A DNA stretch of 64,000 nucleotides from Allochromatium vinosum DSM 180 (GTDB lineage: Bacteria; Pseudomonadota; Gammaproteobacteria; Chromatiales; Chromatiaceae), in the NCBI RefSeq assembly GCF_000025485.1, contig NC_013851.1, positions 1,899,154 through 1,963,153 on the forward strand. The letters run 5' to 3'. Shown here in pieces: positions 39,019 to 46,888 of the stretch. The translations under genes were made by a program, and so were the position numbers. The first letter of the stretch is position 1; every line of letters begins with the position of its first letter. The notes beneath the pieces were generated by a model that was not told the DNA's origin, did not search any database, and saw nothing but the letters and a program-made list of their open reading frames with translations.

Positions 39019-41124
39019 CTCCGCCTCCCTGATCACCGACCCGCTCTCCGTCAGTCGCGCGCCCCGCAGGGCGTTGACCAACACCCCGAGCGTGGTGCCG
39101 TTGTGCAGCAGCGCGCTGGCGACGGGCGAGAGCCGGCCCATGAGTGCGCCGGCCATGATGGCGGTGTTGATGCCGACGGTGGCATTGAAGTTGGTGCGGA
39201 TGATGCGCATGGTGCCGAACGCGATCTCGCGCGCGTCGGCGACCGCGAGCAGACGATCGTCGGTGAGCACGATATCGGCACTCGCCCGCGCCAGATCCGC
39301 TCCGCGCGACATGGCGATCCCGACATCGGCCGCGACCAGCGCCGGGCCGTCGTTGATGCCGTCGCCGACGAAACCGACCTTGCGCCCCTCGCGCTGAAGC
39401 GCGGTGATGAGCGCCGCCTTCTCCTCCGGCCGCACCTCGCCGTGGACCTGGTCGAGCCGCAGCGTCCGCCCCAGCGCCTCCGCCTTCTCCTGACGATCGC
39501 CCGAGATCATCACCAGCCGCTCGATCCCGAGCGCACGCAGCCGCTCCAGGGTCGCCTCGGCGTCCGCGCGCAGGGTGTCGCGCAGCGCGATCAGACCCAT
39601 GGGGCCATGCTCGCTGGCGACATAGAGCAGCGTCTTGCCTTCGTCGAGCAGGCGTTTGACCTGCATCTCGTGGGCGTCGAAGCGGATGCCTTCGTGCTCT
39701 TCCAGATAGTGGCGGCTACCGACGATGATCCGGCAGCAGTCGAGCTGGGCGTTGAGTCCATGGGCGACCATGTAGTCGACCTCGCCGTGCGAGATGTGCT
39801 GGAGGTCGCGCTCGCGCGCCGCCTCGACCACGGCCTGGGACAGGGGGTGGGTGGCATGTTCCTCGACCGAGGCGACCATGGCGAGCAGGGCTTCCTCCGA
39901 CTCGCCGCAGCGCGGATCCAGCACCACGACATCGGTGACTTCCAGCTCGCTGTGGGTCAGGGTTCCGGTTTTGTCGAACACCAGGGTATCGATCTCGGCC
40001 AGACGCTCCATGGCCTCGCCGCCCTTGATCAGCACCCCATGGTTGGCCGCCTCGTAGAGACCGGACTTGAAGGCGACCGGGGTGCCGAGCTTGAGCGCGC
40101 AGGAATAGTCGACCAGGAACACCGACTGCACGCGCGTCAGATCGCGTGTCAGGGCATAGACGGCCGCCGCCGAGCCGAGCGTGAGATAGACCCGCTGGTC
40201 GGCCAGTTCGTCGGCCAGACGCTGGGTCTCGGAACTCTTGTCGAGCGATTCCTGGATGAAGCGGGCGACGCGGGCGGTGGTGGTGTCCTCGCCGACCCGG
40301 GTCGCCCGGATGCGCAACCGGCCCTCGACCAGCACCGAACCGGCGACCACGCGCTTGGGCGCCTCGCGCGCGACCGGCACGTCTTCGCCGGTGACGGCGG
40401 CCTGATTGACCAGGGCCGCGCCCTCGACCACGTAACCGTCGACCGGAATGGTCTCGCCGACACCGACGACCAGGGTCTCGCCGGCCTGCACCTGATCGCC
40501 CGGGATCTGGACGAGCTGTCCATCGCGCTCGACCCAGGCGAGGGTCGGCGCCGGGCGCAGCAACCGGCGCAGCAGACGGTCGGACTGCCGCTGGGTGCGT
40601 TCCTCCAGATACTCGCCGAGCGTGAGCAGGAGATCGGTGATATTCGCGGTGTAGAGCTTGCCGCGACTCGCCGACAGACCGACGGCCAGGGCGTCCAGCA
40701 CCTCGACCTTGACGCCTTCGTGAATCAGGGTGTCCGCCCCCTTGACCAGCTTGGTGCCGATGTTCAGGTAGGTCGCCACATGCTGGGCCGGACGCGGCAG
40801 CAGCGGCAGCAGCAGGAGCGTCAGAACGTTGCGCACCAGCGGCGTGACGGACGGCTCGTCCGCCGGCTCGCGATGCGTCTCCAGCGGTTCTCCCGGCTTG
40901 AAATCGGCGAGTCTCGCCAGCAGCCGCTCCCGAGGGAGCAGGCGCGGGTCGAAGTCGATGGCGAGACTGCGCGCGGCGCGGTTGAGGCGCACGTCCAGGA
41001 CGCCATCCAGCGATTCGAGCCAGTAGCGCAGCGGCTCACCGACGCTGGCCGCCGCCAGCGCCGGAACGCGCAGGCGCAGCCGGCCAGACAGCTCATGGAG
41101 GATGCGGTAGGGAACCGAGGTCAT
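39001..41124 (-). CDS. P1B-type heavy-metal ATPase with SCA transmembrane motif (FezB-like candidate)
   Basis: 707-aa ion pump with the P-type motifs VTGE (about 244), DKTGT (phosphorylated D384), HP (426-427) and GDGINDGP (about 587). The metal-site motif normally CPC, SPC or TPC reads SCA (DYSCALKLGTP, about 339-349). The N-terminus has an arginine-rich SGRLRLRV stretch (13-20) and no CxxC metal domain. I recall these two features from the P1B-6 group that includes FezB of ferrosomes; that link is from memory and is an inference. The ATG overlaps the previous small gene by 4 bases (ATGA); it is the last gene of a five-gene coupled operon. Confidence 0.88.
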   Translation of the reverse strand: MTSVPYRILHELSGRLRLRVPALAAASVGEPLRYWLESLDGVLDVRLNRAARSLAIDFDPRLLPRERLLARLADFKPGEPLETHREPADEPSVTPLVRNVLTLLLLPLLPRPAQHVATYLNIGTKLVKGADTLIHEGVKVEVLDALAVGLSASRGKLYTANITDLLLTLGEYLEERTQRQSDRLLRRLLRPAPTLAWVERDGQLVQIPGDQVQAGETLVVGVGETIPVDGYVVEGAALVNQAAVTGEDVPVAREAPKRVVAGSVLVEGRLRIRATRVGEDTTTARVARFIQESLDKSSETQRLADELADQRVYLTLGSAAAVYALTRDLTRVQSVFLVDYSCALKLGTPVAFKSGLYEAANHGVLIKGGEAMERLAEIDTLVFDKTGTLTHSELEVTDVVVLDPRCGESEEALLAMVASVEEHATHPLSQAVVEAARERDLQHISHGEVDYMVAHGLNAQLDCCRIIVGSRHYLEEHEGIRFDAHEMQVKRLLDEGKTLLYVASEHGPMGLIALRDTLRADAEATLERLRALGIERLVMISGDRQEKAEALGRTLRLDQVHGEVRPEEKAALITALQREGRKVGFVGDGINDGPALVAADVGIAMSRGADLARASADIVLTDDRLLAVADAREIAFGTMRIIRTNFNATVGINTAIMAGALMGRLSPVASALLHNGTTLGVLVNALRGARLTESGSVIREAESSHPV

Positions 41125-41528
41125 CCATCCTTGCTCTGCTGACTGTGATGCAGTTCCGCCGCCGCGTCGCCGAAGCGCTCCTTGACCTCCTCGATGCCAC
41201 CCTGCAACAACGACCAGGTCTTGACGAGGCCCTTGATGGCTGTGCGCTGCACCTGCTCGTTGGTGACCAGATAGGTGACGGCGGCGCCGATCATCAGTCC
41301 CTTGAGGAAGCGGTCGTTGGGCAGGCTGAACAGCGAACGGTTGGGCTGTTGCTGTTGCTGATAGTAGGCTGGATGGGCATACGGATAGGCCGGCGGCATG
41401 CCGGGCTGAGCGGCACCCATGCCCTGCCCTTGTCCCTGTGACTGGCCCGGTCCCGGATAGCCGCCGGGGGTCTGACCGCCGGCGTACTGACCGGCGCCCG
41501 GAAACGGCTGATAGTTGTAATGGCTCAT
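41121..41528 (-). CDS. Q/G/P/Y-rich small protein with one membrane segment (fez-like operon gene 4)
   Basis: 135-aa protein with a low-complexity N-terminus (GGYPGPGQSQGQGQGM, then YYQQQQQPN) and a hydrophobic segment FLKGLMIGAAVTYLVTNE, then a helical C-terminus (EEVKERFGDAAAELHH). The segment FLKGLMIGAA...VTNEQVQ matches FWKGALVGAA...LTSGSVQ in the first gene of the operon, so the two share a module. It overlaps its neighbours by 4 bases on each side. Confidence 0.78.
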   Translation of the reverse strand: MSHYNYQPFPGAGQYAGGQTPGGYPGPGQSQGQGQGMGAAQPGMPPAYPYAHPAYYQQQQQPNRSLFSLPNDRFLKGLMIGAAVTYLVTNEQVQRTAIKGLVKTWSLLQGGIEEVKERFGDAAAELHHSQQSKDG

Positions 41529-41707
41529 GCTGGATCTCCCGAAGTGGCTGGAGTCGTGGATGGAGTCGGGTCGGTGTCGGCGCTACGGCGTTTGACGAGG
41601 CCGCGCATCAGGAGCACCAGGGCGGCGCCGACCAGGACGCCGCCGACGCCCTCGACGAGCTTCTTTTTCACGCCGTGCTGATGGCGTTGCGGGCTGTATT
41701 GACTCAT
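41525..41707 (-). CDS. 60-aa single-pass membrane protein (fez-like operon gene 3)
   Basis: Small protein with a basic start (HQHGVKKKLVEG), one glycine-rich helix (VGGVLVGAALVLLMRGLV) and a Pro/Thr tail. The start ATG overlaps the stop of the 122-aa gene, and its stop overlaps the start of the 135-aa gene. I know no named family. Very short, but held in the fully coupled operon. Confidence 0.7.
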   Translation of the reverse strand: MSQYSPQRHQHGVKKKLVEGVGGVLVGAALVLLMRGLVKRRSADTDPTPSTTPATSGDPA

Positions 41708-42072
41708 GAGGTCTCCTCACTGCCGGTCATCCGGCTCTGGATTCCATAGACGACCGCCGTGCCGATCAGGAACATGAGTCCCAGCCGGCCAAAACCCTGG
41801 TCGGAGACGCTGGAGGCGATGGCGCCCGCCGCCGCCGTGGCGACACCGCCGATGACGGCGGTACGGGTAGTCTCGACCAGCGCGCCCTGCGGGGTCTGGG
41901 TGCCGGACTGAAAACGCCGGATCTGTTGAGCCGCCGCCGCGCTGCCGGCAACGATGGCGCCGGTGGTCGCCAGACGCATCAGGGCCGCACAATCCGGAGC
42001 GGTCTGCGGGTGGGGTGGATAGACGGGGCCGGCCGGAACCGGGTAGTAGCGCGGTTCGTAGTGCGTGCTCAT
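41704..42072 (-). CDS. 122-aa Gly/Ala-rich membrane protein (fez-like operon gene 2)
   Basis: Pro/Tyr-rich N-terminus (RYYPVPAGPVYPPHPQ), then three Gly/Ala-rich hydrophobic stretches (LATTGAIVAGSAAAA, AVIGGVATAAAGAIAS and GLMFLIGTAVVYGI). No known catalytic motif. Such Ala/Gly helices can pack tightly in membranes, as seen in organelle-shaping proteins, but this is a guess. Coupled by ATGA to both neighbours. Confidence 0.75.
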   Translation of the reverse strand: MSTHYEPRYYPVPAGPVYPPHPQTAPDCAALMRLATTGAIVAGSAAAAQQIRRFQSGTQTPQGALVETTRTAVIGGVATAAAGAIASSVSDQGFGRLGLMFLIGTAVVYGIQSRMTGSEETS

Positions 42073-42824
42073 GCGCTCGAATCCTTGCCGCCGTTGCCGT
42101 TGGAGCCAAACAGCGCACTCTGGACCGAACCGCTGGTCAGCAGCAGCACGGCAGCGGCGCCGACCAGCGCGCCCTTCCAGAAGTCCGGGTCGTCGAAGTT
42201 CAGCATCTTGGAGATCGTGGACAACCCATTGCCGCCATTGGCGACCTCGTTGACGAGATCGCTCACGCTGGCTCCATGGGCCTGACCGGCACCATGTGCC
42301 GCACCATGGGCATAGCCCTGATGCGGCGCCTGGAAAGCCTCGGGCGGATAGGGATAGGCACCCGGCGGCGGGGGTGGCGGCGGATAACCGGCATATTGGC
42401 CGTAGTACATCGCGGCGGCGGCGTAGTGCGGAGCGGTCTGATGATAGCCCGGAGCGAATGCGGGCTGAGCCGTGTGGGGCTGTCCGTAGCCAGGCGGCAT
42501 GGCGCCTGCGCCGCCGTGCATGAAGGGCTCCCGCCCTGAGACCGGCCCCATGGATTCGCCGTAGCCCGGCTGATTGCCCTGGGGTGCGACATAGCCCTGC
42601 GGCTGGCCCTGAGCCGCCCCGTAGCCGGGCTGACCGCCGGCGGACTCGCTACGGCCGGGTTGGCTGCCCTGGGACAGGCCGGCCTGAGCCTCGCCGTAAC
42701 CACCGGCGGCCCCCGGCCCCTCCGGCCCTTTCGCGGCGCCCTCGGACGAGCCGCCGTATCCCTGCGTCTCCATGCCCGGACGCTGCTCTGGCGCGCCGCG
42801 CGCGCCGCTTTGGTGATCGCTCAT
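42069..42824 (-). CDS. 251-aa low-complexity Gly/Pro/Gln/Tyr protein with C-terminal membrane segment (fez-like operon gene 1)
   Basis: First gene of the operon. Residues 1-190 are disordered: repeated QPGYG, GYGQPH and YPPPPPPPGAYPYPPE segments. The C-terminal part has a short amphipathic portion, then FWKGALVGAAAVLLLTSG and a glycine-rich tail. The ATG at 42824 has GGAG 8 bp before it; a start at 42896 would add 24 unlikely residues. Behind it, about 104 bp upstream, is the Fur-like palindrome. Function unknown; likely a compartment or scaffold component if the ferrosome reading is right. Confidence 0.75.
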   Translation of the reverse strand: MSDHQSGARGAPEQRPGMETQGYGGSSEGAAKGPEGPGAAGGYGEAQAGLSQGSQPGRSESAGGQPGYGAAQGQPQGYVAPQGNQPGYGESMGPVSGREPFMHGGAGAMPPGYGQPHTAQPAFAPGYHQTAPHYAAAAMYYGQYAGYPPPPPPPGAYPYPPEAFQAPHQGYAHGAAHGAGQAHGASVSDLVNEVANGGNGLSTISKMLNFDDPDFWKGALVGAAAVLLLTSGSVQSALFGSNGNGGKDSSA

Positions 42825-42925
42825 CGGATTCTCCAATCGTGTTTGACCCTTTAGAGATGCCGGCCGCCCACGCAAGCGGCCGACACGTGCCGCCAAGGTT
42901 ACCGCAATTCGGGCGCGGAATGTAG

Positions 42926-42945
42926 ATGAGAATGCTTATTCTCTT
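42926..42945 (-). promoter_or_regulatory. Fur-box-like palindrome upstream of the five-gene operon
   Basis: ATGAGAATGCTTATTCTCTT contains GAGAAT, GCTT, ATTCTC (42928-42943), a 6-bp perfect dyad that resembles Fur sites of the GAGAATNATTATC type. It lies 104 bp before the first gene. Iron control of a metal pump operon would fit. Confidence 0.6.
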
Positions 42946-43170
42946 CCATCTCATGATCGGACAATGGGGCGCGGTGGCGGCGACAAACGCCACGGTGTTC
43001 AGCACCTCTGGCCGGCTGTTCGCTGAACGGCGGCAATACAGTATAGGTCGTGTGGTAAACGATACAACGTCCCATCAGCTCGCCGAGCCGACGCGGGGGA
43101 TGGTCCCCGTCACCCCGTCCATTGCTGGAGGTTTTTTCAGTGGTGCGGTCGAACACGCCAAACTTGGAGA
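42944..43170. other. spacer between the fez-like operon and the yeeZ-like gene
   Basis: No gene is supported here. A short open frame on the plus strand across 42926-43216 has no ribosome site and an unlikely composition. On the minus strand TTGTAT (complement of 43062-43067) and TATACT (complement of 43040-43045) with 16-bp spacing look like a sigma70 promoter, starting near 43033 and reading toward the operon. The Fur-like palindrome then lies downstream of that start. Confidence 0.5.
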
Positions 43171-44076
43171 TCACGGAACGCGCTCAGCCGCAATGGCGTG
43201 CAATCCCTCACGATAGGTCGGATAGCGCAGCTGCACGCCCAGCTCCTGCTTGATGCGCTCATTGCTGAGACGCTTGCACTCGGCATAGAAATGTCGCGCG
43301 AAGGGCGAGAGTTCAGCCTCCTCGAAGCGCACGGCCGGCGGCGGCTCGACGCCGATGAGAACGGCGGCATGGCACAGCACCGTGTCGGCCGGCGCGGGCT
43401 GGTCGTCGGCGACGTTGTAGATCCGCCCGGCGCTCGGCCGCTCCATCGAGGCCAGGAGGACGGTCACGAGGTCGTCGACATGGATGCGATTGAACACCTG
43501 CCCCGGCTTGAGGATGCGCCGGGCGCGGCCGGATTCGAGCGCATCGATCACGCTGCGTCCTGCGGGACCATAGATACCCGGTAGCCGGAAGATGTGCGTC
43601 GGCGACGCCGTCCGCGCTCCGAGATCCAGCCAGACGCTCTCGGCCTCCAGGCGACGCTGATTCTCCAGCGTGGCCGGGTTGGGCGTGCGTGTCTCGTCGA
43701 TCCAGTCGCCGCCGCAGTCGCCGTAGACACCTGTCGTGGAGAGATAGCCGATCCAGGCCAGAGACCCGCCGCGCGCCTCCAGAGTCTTTCCGTGCAGACG
43801 CCACGCCGGATCGCCATCCGCCTCGGGAGGGATGGAGACCAGCAGATGCGTCGCCCCGGCCAGGGCCTCCCTGACCTCCGGACTCGATTGGTGGCCGTCG
43901 AACACCAGGGCCTGGATGCCCTGCGTGCGCAGGGCCTGGGCCTTCCCGGCATCGCGGCAGGTGCCCGCCACGCGCCAGCCGTGCGCGATGGCCGCCTGCG
44001 CCAGACGGGTGCCTGTGTAGCCGAGACCGAAGCAGAACAGCGATGGAGTCGGCATGTTGCGAAGGCCTGTGCTCAT
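43171..44076 (-). CDS. YeeZ-like NAD(P)-dependent epimerase/dehydratase family protein
   Basis: 301-aa extended-SDR protein with the N-terminal nucleotide motif FGLGYTGTRLAQ, a YLSTTGVYGD segment (the catalytic Tyr lies in this region in YeeZ) and a C-terminal FNRIHVDDL. YeeZ relatives have no proven substrate. It overlaps the hutX gene by 4 bases (ATGA) and closes the haem-related operon CpxP-like, hutW, hutX, yeeZ. The link to haem is only by context. Confidence 0.8.
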   Translation of the reverse strand: MSTGLRNMPTPSLFCFGLGYTGTRLAQAAIAHGWRVAGTCRDAGKAQALRTQGIQALVFDGHQSSPEVREALAGATHLLVSIPPEADGDPAWRLHGKTLEARGGSLAWIGYLSTTGVYGDCGGDWIDETRTPNPATLENQRRLEAESVWLDLGARTASPTHIFRLPGIYGPAGRSVIDALESGRARRILKPGQVFNRIHVDDLVTVLLASMERPSAGRIYNVADDQPAPADTVLCHAAVLIGVEPPPAVRFEEAELSPFARHFYAECKRLSNERIKQELGVQLRYPTYREGLHAIAAERVP

Positions 44077-44585
44077 TGATCGGTCGTGAGTGCGTCCCGC
44101 AGCGCCAGGAACCGCTCGACCTGCTTGGGAATGAGCCGGCGCTGTGCGTCGCGCCCGAGATAGACCTTGAACATGCAGTCACCCTGACGGTTGTAGAACT
44201 GCACCGAATGGGTGTCGCATTGGAACAGCTTGCGCGAGACGAACACGATGAGATCGCAGTTGGCGGCCTTGAGATGTCCGCCGACCGGCTGGCCGTGCAG
44301 GTTGTAGTAACCCTGAGACACATGCCCCCCTGGCAGCGGCCCCCGGACCTCCAGGATGACGTCGCCGGTGTTGATCACCAGGGTCAGCTCGCCCCAGCTC
44401 GAGAGCTCGAGCATCACGGCCTCGAAATGACCGCCATCGATCGAACGGGCCTCGCTCTCCGGCAGCCAGTAAATTACATCCCGTGTCTTCACCCCATGTT
44501 CCCTGGCGAGATCCTCCAGCACGGCGCCTGGATTGCTCTGTAGTGACGCACGGATGGCGTCGCTCTGTGTTTCGGTGAGTGTCAT
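44073..44585 (-). CDS. hutX: haem utilisation carrier HutX
   Basis: 170-aa cytoplasmic haem-binding protein that passes haem to HutZ- or HutW-type enzymes. The N-terminal helical part (AIRASLQSNPGAVLEDLARE) is followed by the SH3-like haem-binding region (GGHLKAANCDLIVFVSRKLF). The start at 44585 fits the family. It ends overlapped with yeeZ and begins 11 bp after the hutW stop. Confidence 0.85.
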   Translation of the reverse strand: MTLTETQSDAIRASLQSNPGAVLEDLAREHGVKTRDVIYWLPESEARSIDGGHFEAVMLELSSWGELTLVINTGDVILEVRGPLPGGHVSQGYYNLHGQPVGGHLKAANCDLIVFVSRKLFQCDTHSVQFYNRQGDCMFKVYLGRDAQRRLIPKQVERFLALRDALTTDQ

Positions 44586-44595
44586 GCGGGGTTCC

Positions 44596-45999
44596 TCAGG
44601 CAAGTGCGGCGGGCCGTTCCACGGGAGCGGCGCCGTCGCGAAGACGTTGATCCAGCCATTCGAGCAGATTCTGGGTCAGGGTCACCTGCCAGAACCGGCC
44701 CGCCAGGGTGAGTTCGAGCCAGCGTCCGTCCCGTGTCAGCAATCCGGCGCCCTGCCATTGATCGAGCAGCGGTCCGGCGACCTGCTCCAGGTCGAGTCCG
44801 GTCGTCGTCGCAAGCCGGTCGGCGAGTGCCCACTGGTCCAGCCGGCCGCGCTCCAGACCGCCCTTGATGCCATCGAGCAACCCATGGTGGGGCGACAGAC
44901 GCATGAGACCGCCGAGCAGCGGCCGGCCCGGACGCACGTACTCGGCATACTCGGCCACGTCGGCCAGGATGCGGTAGGAATGACCGCCCAGACAGCCGCC
45001 GGCGCCGGCGCCGAAGGCCAGACACTGGGCGCCGGCCTTGATCTCCAGGTTGTAGAGGTTGCGCTCGCGGGTGCTGCGGCGCCAATGACTCGACGACAGC
45101 GGCTCCCAGCGTGCCTCGTCCATCAACTCCGCCCCACGCGCATAGAAGGCGCCGTGCGACTCGACTGCCGCCGGCTCGAGCTTGCCGGCACGCGCCGCGA
45201 TCGCCAGCGGTGTCTGTGGCATGAGCTTGAGCGCATAGAGGTCCAGGCCGTCCAGACCCAGACCGATGGCGGTGCGCACGTCCTCCTCCCAGACCTCGGG
45301 TGTCTGACCCGGCAGTCCATAGATGAGATCGACGATCACGGCACCCCGGTCGGCCGCCACCAGATCCTCGAGCCGCCGGAGCAGCGTCCCGCGCTCGGTC
45401 CTGCGACCCAGACGCCGGCGCACGTCCTGGTCGAAACTCTGCACGCCGATCGACAGACGATTGACTCCGGCGTCGAAGAGCGCCTGTGCTTTGTCCGGTT
45501 CCAGATCACGCGCCCGACCCTCGACCGTGATCTCGCAATCAGGCGCCAGCGGCAGATGCTCGCGTGCGGCCGTGATCACGCGTGCCAGTTCGCGGGTCGA
45601 CAGCAGCGTCGGCGTGCCGCCGCCGACATAGACGGCCTGGATCGGTCCCTCGGCCTGATAGGGTCGGTCCCGGTCGCGCTTCAGATGCTCCACCAGCGCC
45701 TCCGCATAGACGGCTCCAGCCGACTCATGCCAGGTGTTCTGGTAGAAACCGCAGAAGAGGCAGTGACTCTCACAGAAGGGGATGTGCAGATAGGCGACCG
45801 ACTTTCCCGAGCGTGCGGCGGACGTCATCTCGGTCCAGGTGCGCGACCACTCCGACTCAGGCACCGGCGACAGGCCCACGAAGGGATGGACGGCGCGGCG
45901 CCCGGCGAAGGCGTTGGCCAGGGGATCGGTTCCCTCTTGGGCGTGGAAAGCCTCAATGGGCTTCCAGGGGCGTGGTTCCATGGGACGGCTGGCGCTCAT
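44596..45999 (-). CDS. hutW: HutW-type radical SAM haem-degrading enzyme (anaerobilin synthase family)
   Basis: 467-aa radical SAM protein with the cluster motif HIPFCESHCLFCGF (CxxxCxxC) near residue 75 and VYVGGGTPTLL, in the HemN-like class. The HutW branch opens the haem ring under anaerobic conditions, releasing iron. The ATG overlaps the CpxP-like stop by 4 bases. With HutX downstream it forms the typical hutWX pair. Consistent with an anaerobic phototroph. Confidence 0.88.
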   Translation of the reverse strand: MSASRPMEPRPWKPIEAFHAQEGTDPLANAFAGRRAVHPFVGLSPVPESEWSRTWTEMTSAARSGKSVAYLHIPFCESHCLFCGFYQNTWHESAGAVYAEALVEHLKRDRDRPYQAEGPIQAVYVGGGTPTLLSTRELARVITAAREHLPLAPDCEITVEGRARDLEPDKAQALFDAGVNRLSIGVQSFDQDVRRRLGRRTERGTLLRRLEDLVAADRGAVIVDLIYGLPGQTPEVWEEDVRTAIGLGLDGLDLYALKLMPQTPLAIAARAGKLEPAAVESHGAFYARGAELMDEARWEPLSSSHWRRSTRERNLYNLEIKAGAQCLAFGAGAGGCLGGHSYRILADVAEYAEYVRPGRPLLGGLMRLSPHHGLLDGIKGGLERGRLDQWALADRLATTTGLDLEQVAGPLLDQWQGAGLLTRDGRWLELTLAGRFWQVTLTQNLLEWLDQRLRDGAAPVERPAALA

Positions 46000-46481
46000 C
46001 TGTAGTCGAGACCCTTGTTTAATTGCTCCTGCGCTTGAAGCCTCTCATCCGACGCTGCGAGCACCTGCTGGAACTGCTCCTCGGTCAGGATGTCGCGGAA
46101 GCGTCGGAAGGCGTCGATGCGCAGGCTGGCAAGCTCGCGCTTGAGCACGCTCAATTCGTCGAGCTCGGCTTGCAGGGTCTGGCTGTCCTGGCCCTGCTTC
46201 AGCACCGCGCGTCGCACCTGGTTCTGCAACTCCCAGGCGCGCTGCATGCGCGGATGGATCTCAGGCGGAAAGACCGCGCCCAGTTCCCTTTCGAACCGCT
46301 CGCGCTGCTTCGGAGTGATACCGAACCGCTCCGGATTCTTACGCACCGCGGCCATGGGATGTGGCAACTCCACCAGTTCGCTGACCCTGAATCGAACCGC
46401 CGCCGGTTCCTCGGCCTGGAGCGGGGCGACTGGCAGGGTGGTGGTGAGAACGAGAAGAGTCGCAATCAGTGGCTTGCGCAT
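45996..46481 (-). CDS. Spy/CpxP-type periplasmic protein
   Basis: 161-aa exported protein with a Sec signal (LIATLLVLTTTLPVAPLQA) and two LTxxQ-like motifs (ITPKQRERF and ILTEEQFQQVL), the mark of the Spy/CpxP/CnrX fold. Members bind metals or act as chaperones. Its stop overlaps the hutW start, so it belongs to the haem operon; a periplasmic metal or stress sensor role is possible. Behind it lies a 20-bp palindrome. Confidence 0.72.
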   Translation of the reverse strand: MRKPLIATLLVLTTTLPVAPLQAEEPAAVRFRVSELVELPHPMAAVRKNPERFGITPKQRERFERELGAVFPPEIHPRMQRAWELQNQVRRAVLKQGQDSQTLQAELDELSVLKRELASLRIDAFRRFRDILTEEQFQQVLAASDERLQAQEQLNKGLDYR

Positions 46482-46553
46482 GATGGAGTGAGCCCTGGGT
46501 AAGTGACTGGGAAGGCGGCACCAGGAGCAGCGATCGATCCGGCGCCAAGGGTG

Positions 46554-46600
46554 TCATTATCATACGATCATGCGAATCGATATCATTTGATATCGAATGA
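46554..46600 (-). promoter_or_regulatory. operator region upstream of the CpxP-hutW operon
   Basis: A 9-bp perfect dyad TCGATATCA, TT, TGATATCGA (46577-46596), and next to it CATTATCATACG (46555-46566), which on the minus strand gives GTATGATAATG, similar to a Fur half site. Located 70-115 bp before the first gene of the operon. Candidate for iron- or haem-responsive control. Confidence 0.5.
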
Positions 46601-46661
46601 CCTTCCCTACCTGGATCGAGGGCAGGTCTGAACGGCTATGACCGATATCGAAGCAAGGTGC

Positions 46662-46847
46662 TCAATTCGCCGATAGTCGAGTGCTCAGGTCTTCGCCCAG
46701 ACGGTTAGGGCACGCGCGGCACGAACCAAAAAAACCGCCGAGCACCAAACCTATGACCAACAGCGGCGGAACGAAACCGGTCATCAGCGCCTGCCCCCAG
46801 TGCGCCCAGCGCTGGATGGCGGATGGCTGAAGACGTATTGAAGTCAT
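46662..46847 (-). CDS. small single-pass membrane protein
   Basis: 61-aa product MTSIRLQPSAIQRWAHWG then a helix (GFVPPLLVIGLVLGGFFG) and a CRACPN motif. AGGAG precedes the ATG with 6-bp spacing. The gene follows the 94-aa gene by 42 bp on the same strand and precedes the CpxP-like operon. Unknown function; the Cys pair suggests a metal or redox role. Not similar to anything I know. Confidence 0.6.
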   Translation of the reverse strand: MTSIRLQPSAIQRWAHWGQALMTGFVPPLLVIGLVLGGFFGSCRACPNRLGEDLSTRLSAN

Positions 46848-46888
46848 GGAAAGCTCCTGTGTCATCGCGAGAGGGGCTGACGGCCGGA

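Noticed and set aside
42926-43216. 96-aa open frame across the Fur-like box
   Set aside because: No ribosome site, poor protein character, and it overlaps promoter and operator signals for the leftward operon.
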